Program-made: the position numbers and the translations under genes
Assembly: GCA_023334545.1 (NCBI GenBank)
Contig: JAADVB010000142.1
Span: 1 to 48,479, forward strand
Length of the DNA stretch: 48,479 nucleotides
Direction of reading: 5' to 3'
From: Salisapilia sapeloensis
Lineage: Eukaryota > Oomycota > Peronosporomycetes > Peronosporales > Salisapiliaceae
Part shown: positions 22,590 through 32,847 of the stretch, piece after piece
Layout: the number at the start of each line of letters is the position of its first letter
Numbering within the stretch: the first letter of the stretch is position 1
Notes under the pieces: generated by a model
Told to the model about the DNA's origin: nothing
Database searches by the model: none
Seen by the model: only the letters and a program-made list of their open reading frames with translations

Positions 22590-25278
22590 TCAACCCACAG
22601 GTCCCTTCCGACTCTTCTTGCCGAATGGAAGGAAACGCATGGATGACAGCATGCGCGACAGTGGCTGTTTGCCCTCCGACCGGACAACTCGCTTCACCAT
22701 CGCCGCTCGCACTTCTCCCATCGCGTCATGTGTATAGTCTAGCGACATCAATTGCTTTTCGATACTCTCCAGATTCTTCTCGCCAACGATACGCACGGCA
22801 TCGAGGTCTTGCAGGAGCTGGGACATCGGCAAGTTGGAAAAAATGTTTCGACTTTCCAACGTATACTTTGTATCGACATCTTCTTCCGGTTGTTTCGTCA
22901 AAGATGCAAATAACGAATCGATCGCGACGGCATTTCGTTCGATAAATGGATTTAAAATCTGGAAATGCGTCTCGCGTTCACTAAAGTGGACACACGTCGC
23001 CGTCTTGAAGAGAAGTTTCGTCACGAGGACAAGCACTTTTCTCGTCTCGCCTCCTGGAGGCTCCTCTGTTAGGTTGTACATGTGTGGTGTCGTGATCGCA
23101 GGACAGACGAACCGAAGGAAGAGGAAGCCTCCGACGACAGAACGCGTAAGTACGGCTGGATCTTCTGCTGGGATGCCTTCAACCGACCCATCGAACCGAC
23201 GTAATATCTCTTGTGTCAAGTGCGCACATATGTGGTTGTACGACGACGGGATCTCGCTTTGGTGTTCTAGGATACAGTCGAGAATTTTCTGACAAGCTGC
23301 CATTAATCTGTCGGCGTTCCGTTGCTTCCCTCGTTCATCCTTGACGGCCTCGCACTTGGCTGGATTCAACTCCAACTCATCTACTTTCAACGAAAACAAG
23401 TCTCGTATCGGATCTCCTAGTACTTCTTTAATGTAAGTCGAGCCGACAGCTTTGCTATACGTCGATACGAGTCGACTAGCATAGTCATCGGAACGGAAGA
23501 GCGTCGCAACATCCTTAATGCTCGACACTTCGACATCTATTGCCCATGTCATCAAGGCACTCAGTCGTTCTCGACTGGCAAAGATACGTAACAAAGGGAA
23601 CAAGAGGTTAGCTTTCTCCTCTCGATTTGCCGTCTGCAGTAACGACGCCACGACGGTCATGTCTTCTCCAGTCAAGAGCGCAGCCAAGTCATCCGTCGAC
23701 GATTCTTCCGTCTGCAGCACTTTACTCGACCCCTGTTTCCTCCGTCGATCCGACCGGCCTTCGATCTCTGACGTTGTTTTTCTATTCCCGAGTCTCGAAT
23801 TCGCCTGTACCTTAGTCCTGGCATCTCGTCGCTTCGACGATGCCCGTTTCCGCTGTTGTTTCGCCGCGTCTTCCACCATCTCGGAGCTAATGACATTCGG
23901 CGACCGTCGTTTCGGTCGAAGGTTCACGACAAAGTCCGGGTCGGTGTCATGGATGTCTGTCACGCCGTTCGCTTGTAAGAATGCACGATCGGACTCACCA
24001 AACTCGGACAGTCGTTCCGACGTATCGTTTTCTTTCGAAGGTTTACTGTTTTTCCGGATGATTTTATTCGAAACATCAAAGATATCATCATAAGAATCCG
24101 ACAACGAGTCCTCGGACATGATATCATACATTCGATCGACTCGAGTGATTGAATCGGCATGCAACGACGAGATCGAGTCTTCATTCGACGACTGGTCATC
24201 TGATAAAGGAGAGGACGGTGCATCCTTGTACGTGAACTTTAAATTACGCGCGATTTCAGCAAGTTCCATCGCTTGCTGCTGGAGATAGTCATTGTCCATT
24301 ATGTCAAAGCTCGAGCGCTTCCGGACTTTCTTTCGTCGCACGTCTTCCTTTTTCTCCTGGATCTCTTCCTTTATCTCTTGCACTTCTTCCTTTATCTCCT
24401 GCACTTCTTCCTTGGGCTCCTGGACTTCTTCCTTTACTTCTTCTTTTGGTTCCATCTCGTCATCACTCGTTCCAGTTGCAGTGGTATTGGTGCCTGCTAC
24501 ACTACGTGCCTCAGCTTCGGCCACCGCTGCTTCCACGGCGTCTTTCATTTCATTTTCTTTTGCTTGTAATTGCTCTCGCAACTGATTGATCTCGATCCGT
24601 TGGCGTTGAGATAAGTTCATGGCATCCTTGAGCATGGCGGAGACGTGATCGAGACCGGAGTTTTCACTTTCACTACGTGCTTTCCTCGTTTCTGGATGAC
24701 AGTCACTAGATGCAGCGCGTTCACGAGACTTCGTTTCGATCGGATCGATACTAGCGCGTTGGATAGTGTGCATCCACGATCGACGATTGTCTAACGAAGT
24801 GGATCGGAAGAGGAGGACACGACCGGCGGACGTCGTGACTTTCCAGCACGGACCACAGTTTTCTGTTATTGGCTCTGCATCTGCATCGTCTTGATTTTTA
24901 ATGATGCGATCTACGGCCGAGACACTGGCGCCCATGAGCGGAATGACACTTCGAGGCTGTGACTCGAGGTTATCGTAATAGAACAAGATGCGAGCGTAGA
25001 TGCCGACATAGCAATGAATCCAATTCGACTCAAATCGTTTGCCCTATGATCGTATGAAATGAGATAAAGTGTACTAGAGGAAGAAGAGATACATGTCGAG
25101 ACTTGTGTTGCATAATAGACCATACCTTTTTCTCTAGTGGCTCTACGCTTGTTTTCCGTTGGAGCTCAGTACCAGGTAGGAGCAATTCTGGGCATATGAT
25201 CTCGTACTCTCGTCGCTCATGTCGATTGCGAGGACCATGTACTGGTCGCGACGCTTGACCAGGGAATGGCGCGCTCAT
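22590..25278 (-). CDS. PH-domain Ras GTPase-activating protein (RasGAP)
   Basis: Two exons, 25278-25126 and 25043-22590, encode 868 residues. RasGAPs speed GTP hydrolysis on Ras and switch it off. The N-terminus forms a PH domain (~30-135), with RFESNWIHCYVGIYARILFY straddling the 82-nt intron and WKVTTSAGRVLLFRS later. The middle is charged and disordered, with 7-residue Glu/Lys repeats (EEVQEIK-type). The RasGAP domain spans ~530-780: the arginine-finger loop is in LFRSDDYASRLVSTY, and the structural signature is GGFLFLRFVCPAITTPHMY. I start at the ATG at 25278 (purine at -3). An upstream in-frame ATG at 25332, or further 5' exons, are possible. The gene is convergent with the coiled-coil gene (101 bp). 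Confidence 0.87.
24345..24445 (-). repeat. 21-nt tandem repeat encoding Glu/Lys heptads inside the RasGAP gene
   Basis: On the minus strand the units encode E-E-V-Q-E-(P/I)-K in near-perfect tandem (about four copies, ending in EEIQEKKED). The heptad spacing suits a charged single helix or coiled coil. Copy number at such a repeat may vary between strains. Confidence 0.75.
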
Positions 25279-26060
25279 GTCTCCGTCGACATCCGCTCTG
25301 GTCACTGGCAAAACTTCCTGTCGAGTGTGCATGCGACTGGGTATCTCGTCCAGCAACTTGCAACTGCAAACGTCGATGCAAGGTAGACGAGGTGTACGTC
25401 TATTGTAGCAATCGCACCGTCCGACCCCGGCGTGCGTTGTGCTCCGACTTTATGCCGGACGTGGAATTGTGCCGCTGTTTCGCGATTGGTCGATCGCGTC
25501 AAACCTACACTTGTCATTGGCTCATTCCAGTGCGTGTACATTTCCAGTCAGTGTACATTTACGAGACACCAAGTCCTCCTCTCCTCTCTACGGCTCGACA
25601 GCCAAGCACAAAGTCGTCTAGACGCCGTGTTGCGCTATCGTTCAACTCTCGTTGCGCAGCTTCGAGCTGACGCAGCACGCCCTTTCATACCTTTTACTTT
25701 CTTATTCTTTCTATGAAAGTATCTTGCGATTGGGTCATTGAAGTTAAGGCTCACTACCATATTCCATTCTACCTCGATCATACGCTACAAGCAAGCAAAC
25801 ACATCGATGCATATCCCATCAAGGTTCTCTAGACCGCAGGCTTGAGCCCACCAGCATACATACCGTGCCTAGCCAACTTCAAGATCTCCTCCAGATGTCC
25901 TCGTCCAATTCCAACCGTTTCACTCTATTTACCGTCCACTCTAATCTGAAACAAACGACTTTGAGTGGAGCACGGCCCCACATCCATTGAATACCGAAAG
26001 GATTAGAATCTTGCTATCGCCACTTGATCAATCCCTTCGAACGAAACTACTGAAAACATC
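25279..26060. other. Divergent spacer with a possible extra RasGAP exon and the HABP4-like gene promoter
   Basis: The spacer separates the RasGAP and HABP4-like starts. On the minus strand, 25681-25559 reads as 40 open codons of coding-like composition (LRQLEAAQRELNDSATRRL) ending in TAA; it could be part of a 5' exon, but no phase-consistent splice to the RasGAP gene was found. An Inr-like TCACTCT with following ATTTACC at 25920-25933 could be the start site for the rightward gene. Confidence 0.4.
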
Positions 26061-27180
26061 ATGGTACGTGTCTCGATTCATGCATCCTCCATCCAATATC
26101 CTATTCATACGCCTCCCTTCGCTCTCTCATTTCATTCGATATTCGACTTGATCTCTCTTCCGTCACGTACTCACGTCCCATGTGCAGGCGAGCTCCATTG
26201 CCAACAAATTTGCCGCCCTTGACTCGGATGACGAGGACAACACGCCGCCGCCGGCACCGACGCAACAGTCCAAGAACCCCAAGAACACCAAGAAGTCGTA
26301 CCAGCCTTCGACTAACTACACGGAGTTGAATGGCCCCAAGCCGGGCAACAAGCGTGGTGACCGCGTTCGCAACAACGACGAGGGCAACCGTCGTCAGAAC
26401 GGAGCCGACTCTGCCCAAGGAGACAAGAGGTATACATCTCTTCTATAAATAGTCCACGACCATCTTCTCATCTGCAAACTAGCAACCGTCGTGGTCCTCG
26501 TACCGAGGGTGGCCGTGGTGGACGTGGCGGACGTGGCAACCGTTCCCGTGAATTCGACCGCCGCAGCGGCACTGGCCGTGGTAAGGAATCCAGCAAGGCT
26601 GGTGGCGGTGCCCGTAACTGGGGCGACGTGAACGACTCCCGCGAACTGTATGCTCTTTTTTATCATTAACCATCTACTAGTCCTAACGGATCGCTCTAGT
26701 GCTGCGGAAGCTGCTGCTCAGGAAGGCAAGACGCCTGTGCCGGAAGCCGAAGGTGTCGATGGCGCCGAAGTCGCTGTCGAGGCCGAGGAAGAGGAGGAAG
26801 AGAATCAGATGACGTACGAGGAGTACATGGCCAAGAAGCAGGCCGAGCGTTCTGGTGACCTCTTCTCGGAGAAGGAAGCTCGTCAAGCCGGCGACGACTT
26901 CTCGAACGCCAAGCAGCTCACCAAGGACGGCAAGACGCCGGACTTTGTCGAAGCTCAGTTCGAAAAGGTCTACAACAAGAAGACTTCTGGCCGTAAGAAG
27001 AACGTCTTCACGGACGTTGGTTTCCAGGCTCCGGCCCCGGAACGCTCCTACCGTGACGACAACCGTGGTCGTGGTGGACGTCGTGGCAACGGCCGTGGTG
27101 GCCGTGGTGGCCGTGGCCGAGGTCGCGACTCGAACGCCCCGAACGTTGGCGACATGCGCGCGTTCCCGACGCTCGGTTAA
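26061..27180 (+). CDS. HABP4/SERBP1 (Stm1-like) RGG mRNA- and ribosome-binding protein
   Basis: Four exons, 26061-26063, 26188-26429, 26483-26647 and 26700-27180, encode 296 residues. The first coding exon is only the ATG, followed directly by a GTACGT donor and a 124-nt intron. The N-terminus ASSIANKFAALDSDDED, RGG blocks (GGRGGRGGRGN and a second cluster near the C-terminus), the acidic patch AEEEEEENQMTYEEYMAKKQ and the end VGDMRAFPTLG are all typical of the HABP4_PAI-RBP1 family. These proteins bind mRNA and idle ribosomes in the cytoplasm. GC-rich third positions (GGC, CGT, AAG, GAC) differ from its neighbours and suggest high expression. Confidence 0.92.
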
Positions 27181-27310
27181 AGACGCTTCCGATCACCTGA
27201 AGGCAGGAACAAGTGCGAATAGGGAGGGACAGACAACTGCATTGGATGCAGTCGAAGCACCCTGAAGAGCAACGTTATGAAGAATGATTTGCCCTTCCAT
27301 TCAATTGTGT

Positions 27311-28629
27311 TTATACAGGTACTCTGACTGGATTTATCGACATGTCTTCGTGTCGACCGAGGTGAAAGGTTGTCGGTCGTAGTTCTTGCGACGTACTCTT
27401 GTACAGGCCTTGGCCGTGGGGCACACCATCCATCCACGTGCCAATGTACTGCGACTGGTCGAACGATGTCCACATACCAAACCCATTCGGTTGATCCTCC
27501 ACCCATTCGCCTTCATACACATCACCAATGTCGTTCGTAAAGACACCGAAGCCATGCCGACGGTCCATGTCGAATGCTCCAGTGAAACTACTCCCACAGA
27601 CAAAGTGTTGGACGACATCTCCATGGAGTTTCCCTTGTCGCCATTGTCCACTCGTTGTTCCTTTCTTGGTCTTAAAGACACCTTTTCCGTGTCGAATGTC
27701 TGCTTTCCAATGACCCTTGTGTACATCTCCATTGCTCCATTCGTATGCGCCATAACCATGACGCTTGCCTTTGACAAAAGCTCCAGTGTAGACATCACCC
27801 GAGTGGAAACGCTTCTGGGCGTGTCCATGCGCCTGGTTCTTTTTCCACTCGCCTTCGACTACATCTCCATTCGCCAATGCTTTCTTCCCATACCCTTCCA
27901 TTCGATTCTTTCTCCAAGAACCTACTATGCATGAGTATGTAGACGTCGCAATAGGAGTAGAAAAGAGTACCTTGGTAGCTATCTCCATTAGGCCAGAAGA
28001 AGGACCCTTCTCCATGCATCTATATGAGCCATTACTAGGCTGTGTTGATATGTTTTTCGAACGGAACTATACTTTTCCATGTCGCCAATTGCCAACGTAC
28101 TTGTCTCCATTGGCCCAGAGGTACGTTCCAAAGCCATGGCGTTGGTTGCCAACGTACATGCCTTCATGTCGATCTCCTGTATGGGCGAAAAGTCGGGTCG
28201 CAAAGCTGTTCGTTGTGAACGTCCAATACGATCATAAAGAGAGTGAGTCGTCTCTCACTCCTCTACGTATTGTATCCGCTTGATACATGAAATGAACAAA
28301 GCTCACCCGTGTAAGACGTTGTGTACCCACTCGCCATCGATGCGACTACCACTCGCGCCGACGTACACGCCTTCGCCATGCCGTTGACGAAGATCGTCGA
28401 CATGTCCATTGTATTCACTCCCATCTGCATACTTGATCTTAGCGACGGGGGCGGCATCGACGCTTGAGCTCTGCCGTTTCAATCGATAACTTCGAATCAC
28501 TTCCGACACGGGCGTGTCCCCTTTGGCAAACGAATATACATCATATTGGCTAGACTGCTTCGGAGCAGTGGAATCATTATTGTTGCTAGTAAAAGCGTGG
28601 AGGCTTCGTCGTCGACCTTTGATCCCCAT
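27311..28629 (-). CDS. MORN-repeat protein, 372 residues
   Basis: Exons on the minus strand: 28629-28307, 28205-28073, 28019-27971 and 27924-27311. Introns are 101, 53 and 46 nt, and all phases agree. After an 80-residue basic N-terminal region, about eleven MORN repeats follow almost to the C-terminus. Examples are HGFGTYLWANGDKYVGNW, HGEGSFFWPNGDSY across exon 3, and HGYGAYEWSNGDVHKGHW. MORN arrays commonly bind membranes or scaffold cytoskeletal and ciliary structures. No extra catalytic domain is seen. The gene converges on the HABP4-like gene (130 bp between stops). Confidence 0.88.
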
Positions 28630-29251
28630 CGAAGCGACTCCTTAACTCGTGTGTGTCAAATCATTGTCGATCGGGTACAAACTTTATAGACAGTTGAGAT
28701 ACTGACGTGGTTCTTGCATCTCACACCATAATGCTGGTACGTTCCGTGAGATACAGAAGTCTTGATTGTGTAAAAGAAGAGCTTTATGAACGCGTAGAGG
28801 TGCATGATAGATGCTACTTGTAAATTTCCAAAGCAAAATGGAGGTATCTAAGTAGACATCCGCCTAGATTCCATAATCTACCATATCGTGCATTTACAGA
28901 GGTACTGAGCTCTATATTAGCACACGCCATTGAAGTCAGAGATCGAGAGAGGTCGTTCGCTCGTTTAATTACGTTTATCCTTTATAAGTATGATAAAAGT
29001 AGCCTTATTTGCATCATTTATTCGAAATCAACAACGCACCTGATCCTTGAACAAAAGTTTACTATGCCCAACTGTATATTCGTCAACAAGTCGAATACTA
29101 AAGAAGGCTTGCTTTGATATCACCGAGCTCGAGGATCAAGAGTCGTACATGGACACATCGACCGAACCTACGGCAATGTCATGTAGATTACGACAACGAA
29201 TATTTCTCCACGATGATCCGATCGGGTCATTAAAATTTTTCACGTGCAACC
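28630..29251. other. Intergenic spacer between divergent genes
   Basis: About 620 bp with no credible ORF; a frame at 29047-29289 overlaps the next gene out of frame and has no family features. Just before the ATG at 29252 is an ATTTTTC element resembling the FPR half of oomycete core promoters. Nothing else was recognised. Confidence 0.5.
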
Positions 29252-30307
29252 ATGAGAACATCACAGCTCTTTTCTCGAGGCATTTCTAAATTCCACACAT
29301 CGAGAAGAATGCCATTCCAAAAGCTCTCCGCAAACGAACCGTCCTCCGACTTTCGCAACGCCGTCCAAGTCGTACAAGCCGATGACTTGCCCAGTCCGCC
29401 AAAGAACCACATTAACGTCCAGAACAAGTACCTCGGCATCAATCCCACGACCGAACTCAACCTTGTCAAAGGTGTCTATGGTAACACCGAAGGTCCGTTC
29501 GATGTCGGCATGGAGGCCGTCGGGATCGTCAAGGAAGTTGGCGAAGGAGTCTCGGAGCTAAACGTCGGTGACGCTGTCATCTACCAGACTGTCGGTGCCT
29601 TTGCCGAGTACAAGACCGTCGAAGCATCGACTGCGATCAAGACACCCGAGGCTTCTCCAGCGCTACTCCCGATCACCGTCTGCGGCATCACGGCTTCCAT
29701 CGCGTTGGAGCAAAAGGGCGACCTCAAGTCCAACGAGACAGTCTTGGTCACCGCTGCGTCTGGTGCCACGGGTCAATTCGCCGTGCAACTCGCCAAGAAC
29801 GCTGGCAACCATGTCATCGGTACGTGCAGCTCAGATGCCAAATGTGAGTACCTCAAGTCCATCGGATGCGACCGGCCGGTCAACTACAACAAGGAAGATC
29901 TAGGCCAAGTGCTTAAGAAGGAGTACCCGAATGGTGTCAACCTCGTCTTTGAGAGTGTTGGAGGGAAGCTATTCGAGGATGCGATTGATAACTTTGCATG
30001 GGACGCACGCATGGTGACGATCGGCATGACGTCGACGTACGCTGAGCACGACAAGAGCAGTCTCATTACCTCTCCAGACTTGATCATGAAGACGATTGGC
30101 AAGAACGCTGACATTCGAGGTTTCACGCTCATGCACCATTCGGACATTATGCCGCGACACATTGCCAAGCTCATGCAGGACGCGACGGATGGAAAGCTCA
30201 AGCCAGGACTTGACCCGACGCAGTTTAAGGGCTTGGAATCTGTTGCTGATGCTGTCTTCTACACGTTCGAGAGAAAGAATATGGGTAAGGTAGTAGTAGA
30301 GCTGTAA
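29252..30307 (+). CDS. Zinc-independent MDR quinone/enone oxidoreductase (ZADH2/PTGR3-like), likely mitochondrial
   Basis: An intronless ORF of 351 residues in the medium-chain dehydrogenase/reductase superfamily. The NADPH-binding Rossmann motif is TAASGATGQFAVQLAKNAG near residue 167. Other family segments are GMEAVGIVKEVGEGVSELNV and GVNLVFESVGG. No zinc-ligand pattern is visible, as in quinone-oxidoreductase and prostaglandin-reductase-3 types, which reduce activated double bonds. The first 20 residues (MRTSQLFSRGISKFHTSRRM) are Arg/Ser-rich without acidic residues and look like a mitochondrial presequence; the second Met at 20 begins the conserved core and could be an alternative cytosolic start. 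GC-rich third positions suggest strong expression. Confidence 0.87.
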   Translation: MRTSQLFSRGISKFHTSRRMPFQKLSANEPSSDFRNAVQVVQADDLPSPPKNHINVQNKYLGINPTTELNLVKGVYGNTEGPFDVGMEAVGIVKEVGEGVSELNVGDAVIYQTVGAFAEYKTVEASTAIKTPEASPALLPITVCGITASIALEQKGDLKSNETVLVTAASGATGQFAVQLAKNAGNHVIGTCSSDAKCEYLKSIGCDRPVNYNKEDLGQVLKKEYPNGVNLVFESVGGKLFEDAIDNFAWDARMVTIGMTSTYAEHDKSSLITSPDLIMKTIGKNADIRGFTLMHHSDIMPRHIAKLMQDATDGKLKPGLDPTQFKGLESVADAVFYTFERKNMGKVVVEL

Positions 30308-30493
30308 TCAGCTACGAATGAATATAACCACATTTAAGCATTGCATCTCTTCTCGTCTTGCTGGAAGAGTGAGCTGCTAGGGAACTGAATTTTGGAAAAC
30401 GCATGTAGCTGCGATCAATCTGCATTCTTGCGAGCTTAAAACCGTCGCCTGACATCATCCGGCCGAGTGAAAAAGAATAAGGAAGAGTATCGA

Positions 30494-31165
30494 TTACTGA
30501 GGAGGCTGTGGCGCATCCGTCTTGGGTTTAGTAGACCAGTACTCTTCCATTTGCCGGTCCAACTGGATTTGCTTCGGATCTGGACCTTTCCCAGCTGCAT
30601 GCCAGTATGCATCCATTTCCGTATCCAGCTCTTCTCCGTTCAGCGGTTTCTCTTTCTTCGTATCCTTCTTCTTGCCATTCTTGGCTTTCACAGGCGCTTT
30701 CTTCGCTTCTTTCTTCGCAGGAACTTGTAGTCCCTTTCGATTCTTCTGCACGACTTGTTGGCGGTTGGCTTTGGAGACACGAATAGCTGCCGATACCTTT
30801 TGCTGTCGCTTTTGCAGCAGTTTTTTCTGCGCTAGACGAATCTTTTGCTCCGCCAAGGCTGCTGCCGTCCTCTTGGGCTTTAACGTCACCGAAACAGTTC
30901 CTTTTGACTTCGCTTTGTTTCCAGGTTTCTTAAGCGCAGCTGGAGTCTTCTTCAGGTTGGAAAAACGGTTCGATAACGTCGTAGTGGAGACGCCAACAAC
31001 AGGCCGACTCTTCCCTTTTTTACTCGATGCAGCGACTTGAGCTGGTGAGGGTTGCTGACGAAGGACTCGACGGCTCTGTGACTTGATAGACACCCGTTCT
31101 CGACCTTGTTGATGTGCACTACCCCCACGTGCGCTCCGTCCGCCTCGAGAAGTTCCACGCGGCAT
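30494..31165 (-). CDS. FoP-domain/UIM protein, CHTOP/ALYREF-like mRNA export factor
   Basis: An intronless, very basic 223-residue protein. The N-terminus is Arg/Gly-rich (MPRGTSRGGRSARGG), as in methylated mRNA-export adaptors. The middle is Lys/Arg/Gln-rich and probably disordered. The C-terminus has two copies of the LDxxMDxY-type motif, LDTEMDAYW near residue 180 and LDRQMEEYW near 203. That is the duplicated C-terminal element of the Friend-of-PRMT1 family, known in ALYREF/CHTOP to contact the helicase UAP56/DDX39B. No RRM is present, which favours CHTOP-like over ALYREF. Its start is 103 bp from the divergent ankyrin-P4H gene. Confidence 0.78.
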   Translation of the reverse strand: MPRGTSRGGRSARGGSAHQQGRERVSIKSQSRRVLRQQPSPAQVAASSKKGKSRPVVGVSTTTLSNRFSNLKKTPAALKKPGNKAKSKGTVSVTLKPKRTAAALAEQKIRLAQKKLLQKRQQKVSAAIRVSKANRQQVVQKNRKGLQVPAKKEAKKAPVKAKNGKKKDTKKEKPLNGEELDTEMDAYWHAAGKGPDPKQIQLDRQMEEYWSTKPKTDAPQPPQ

Positions 31166-31268
31166 ATTGCGATCTATAGAAGTTTTCCGATACTGCGTTT
31201 CGGTCGGACTGATGGGTACATCACATGGTACGAAGGTGGTACTCGTGACACGAAAGCGTGGACAAACA

Positions 31269-32809
31269 ATGAGACCGGACGTACTGGAGCTACTGTCTGC
31301 TCTGAATGAGTTTGAGAGTGCTGCAAGAGCTTTGGAAACGCTTTTTCCAACTCAAGATGTAGATTCAATAGCTGTGAATGGAGAAAGCGCTGTGGAGAAA
31401 GTGAGTGGTGATTGTGAAGACGTATCGTGGGAGATGCTGACGCAGGTATTGCGATATCAAAACGTTCGGGACGATTGTGTGGATGTAGCAGAGATGGTGG
31501 CCGACTTGCAGCATGGCCAAGACGAACAGGAAAAAATCGAAGAGGTAGATGTATCCAACTGTCTGCTAACAGTGATGGGCAAACCGGCTTTGCTATTCGC
31601 GACGTCATTGTACGATGACGAACTTGCGCTACAGATATGGAGAGGTATGGTCCGATACAAGCAGAGCAAAAGAGGTCAAAACTTTGATCTCCTACGACAA
31701 GTGCTGGACAACACGAAGGATAGTCATAACCTGTGTAGCTTGCACTACGCCATCGAAGCTCAGATGGACGACTTTATCTCTCAGGTCGTCACACACTTTT
31801 CAATTATCGAATATACACAAGGGGAAAAGAATGCACTAGGAGTTCTATTACCTGAGATCGTTGCCCAGGATGTCGTGTTTCCCGTAGGAAAGAATCAGAT
31901 TCAGGGAAAACACATCGCTACTGGAGGAGCGACTGTACTCCACTACGCTGCACAACGTGGAGACCTCCTGTCCATCAAGAAATTCGTCGAACCGCCAATC
32001 AGTATGCGGACACACCATAAAGATTTGGATGGAAATACCGCCTTACAAAGAGCTATGCTCCATCAGCAGCCACAAGTCATCGACTACCTTAACGTATGGC
32101 TCGTATTATATTTCTTTGTTATACATTTACTTATCTTATGACGTAGCAATATGCTCATCAGACTGCGAAAGAAATCCCTGACCCAGAGGACGTAACTACC
32201 AAGAAGCTACAGCGTGATGAAATCGCAAAAGCGAGGTACATTTCCAGTCTCGAGCCAGCTCCGAGTATGCTACAGCCCTCTGTTTTTACTCAAATTTGGA
32301 GCTCGGAGGAATGTGCTGCAGTGCTAAAGACGCTAGATACAATTGTATCTAGACGTGGATGGTGCTCCCAACGCCATGCTGCGTATCAGACAACCGATCT
32401 GCCGTCGTATCACGTCATTCCAATCGACCCGTGGGTGCGTCATTCGATCCAGTCTCGTCTCTTCCCTCTTGTACATGCTCAGTATGCTCTACCTCCAACA
32501 CAAGAGCTACAATTTCGAGAGCTCTTTTACGTCAAGTACGAAGTGAAAGGTTGTGAGCAATCCGAGTTGGCACTTCATTGCGATGGATCTGTCCTATCTT
32601 TCAACATCCTTCTTAATGATGCAAATGACTTTAAAGGTGGTGGTACCTACTTTGAAAGTCTGAACAAGACGATTACAATTGAGAAAGGAGATGCGGCAGT
32701 GCATAGTGGTAAAGTGAGACACGCTGGAGCTCCTCTAATTCATGGCAGGCGCTTCATTCTTGTCGGGTTTTTAAATCTGGTAGAGAAATCGCCTTGGGGT
32801 CCATGCTAA
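31269..32809 (+). CDS. Ankyrin repeats fused to a 2OG-Fe(II) prolyl-4-hydroxylase-like domain
   Basis: Two exons, 31269-32093 and 32147-32809, encode 495 residues. The phase-0 53-nt intron falls inside an ankyrin repeat (VIDYLN then QYAHQTAKEI). Ankyrin repeats lie at about residues 215-290 (GATVLHYAAQRGDLLSIKKF, then DGNTALQRAMLHQQP). The C-terminal ~180 residues are a P4H-type dioxygenase: HxD in LALHCDGSVLSF (~418), the GGGTYFES strand, the distal His in GKVRHAGAP (~466), and an Arg ten residues later (HGRRFILVGFLN) to bind 2-oxoglutarate. All expected ligands are present, so activity is likely. The frame upstream of 31269 has no better start; an ATG at 31212 has a poorer context. The substrate is unknown. 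Confidence 0.85.
32333..32352. repeat. Perfect 20-bp palindrome inside the P4H coding region
   Basis: The 20 bases read identically on both strands, centred on AATT (arms CTAGATACAA). It codes for part of the segment before the catalytic core, so it is probably fortuitous, although a perfect 20-mer is unexpected in a window of this size. Confidence 0.9.
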
Positions 32810-32847
32810 TTCTGCAGATTGTACTTGCGCTTTATTGTTCGTATAGA

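Noticed and set aside
25266-25670. 134-codon plus-strand Cys/Arg-rich frame, at first sight a small secreted protein
   Set aside because: No signal peptide, begins inside the RasGAP exon on the other strand, and has no core promoter match.
25780-26050. Minus-strand patch with RGHLEEILKLARHGMYAGG upstream of the HABP4-like gene
   Set aside because: Only about 30 codons open between stops, as expected by chance; it lies in the 5' leader region of the other strand and matches no family I know.
27386-27934. 182-codon plus-strand frame
   Set aside because: Antisense of MORN repeats; the minus strand carries the unmistakable HGxGxYxWxNGDxYxGxW pattern.
30522-31040. 172-codon plus-strand frame rich in Phe/Ser/Cys
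   Set aside because: Antisense of the Lys/Arg-rich FoP gene, whose motifs are clear; the plus frame has no recognisable domain.
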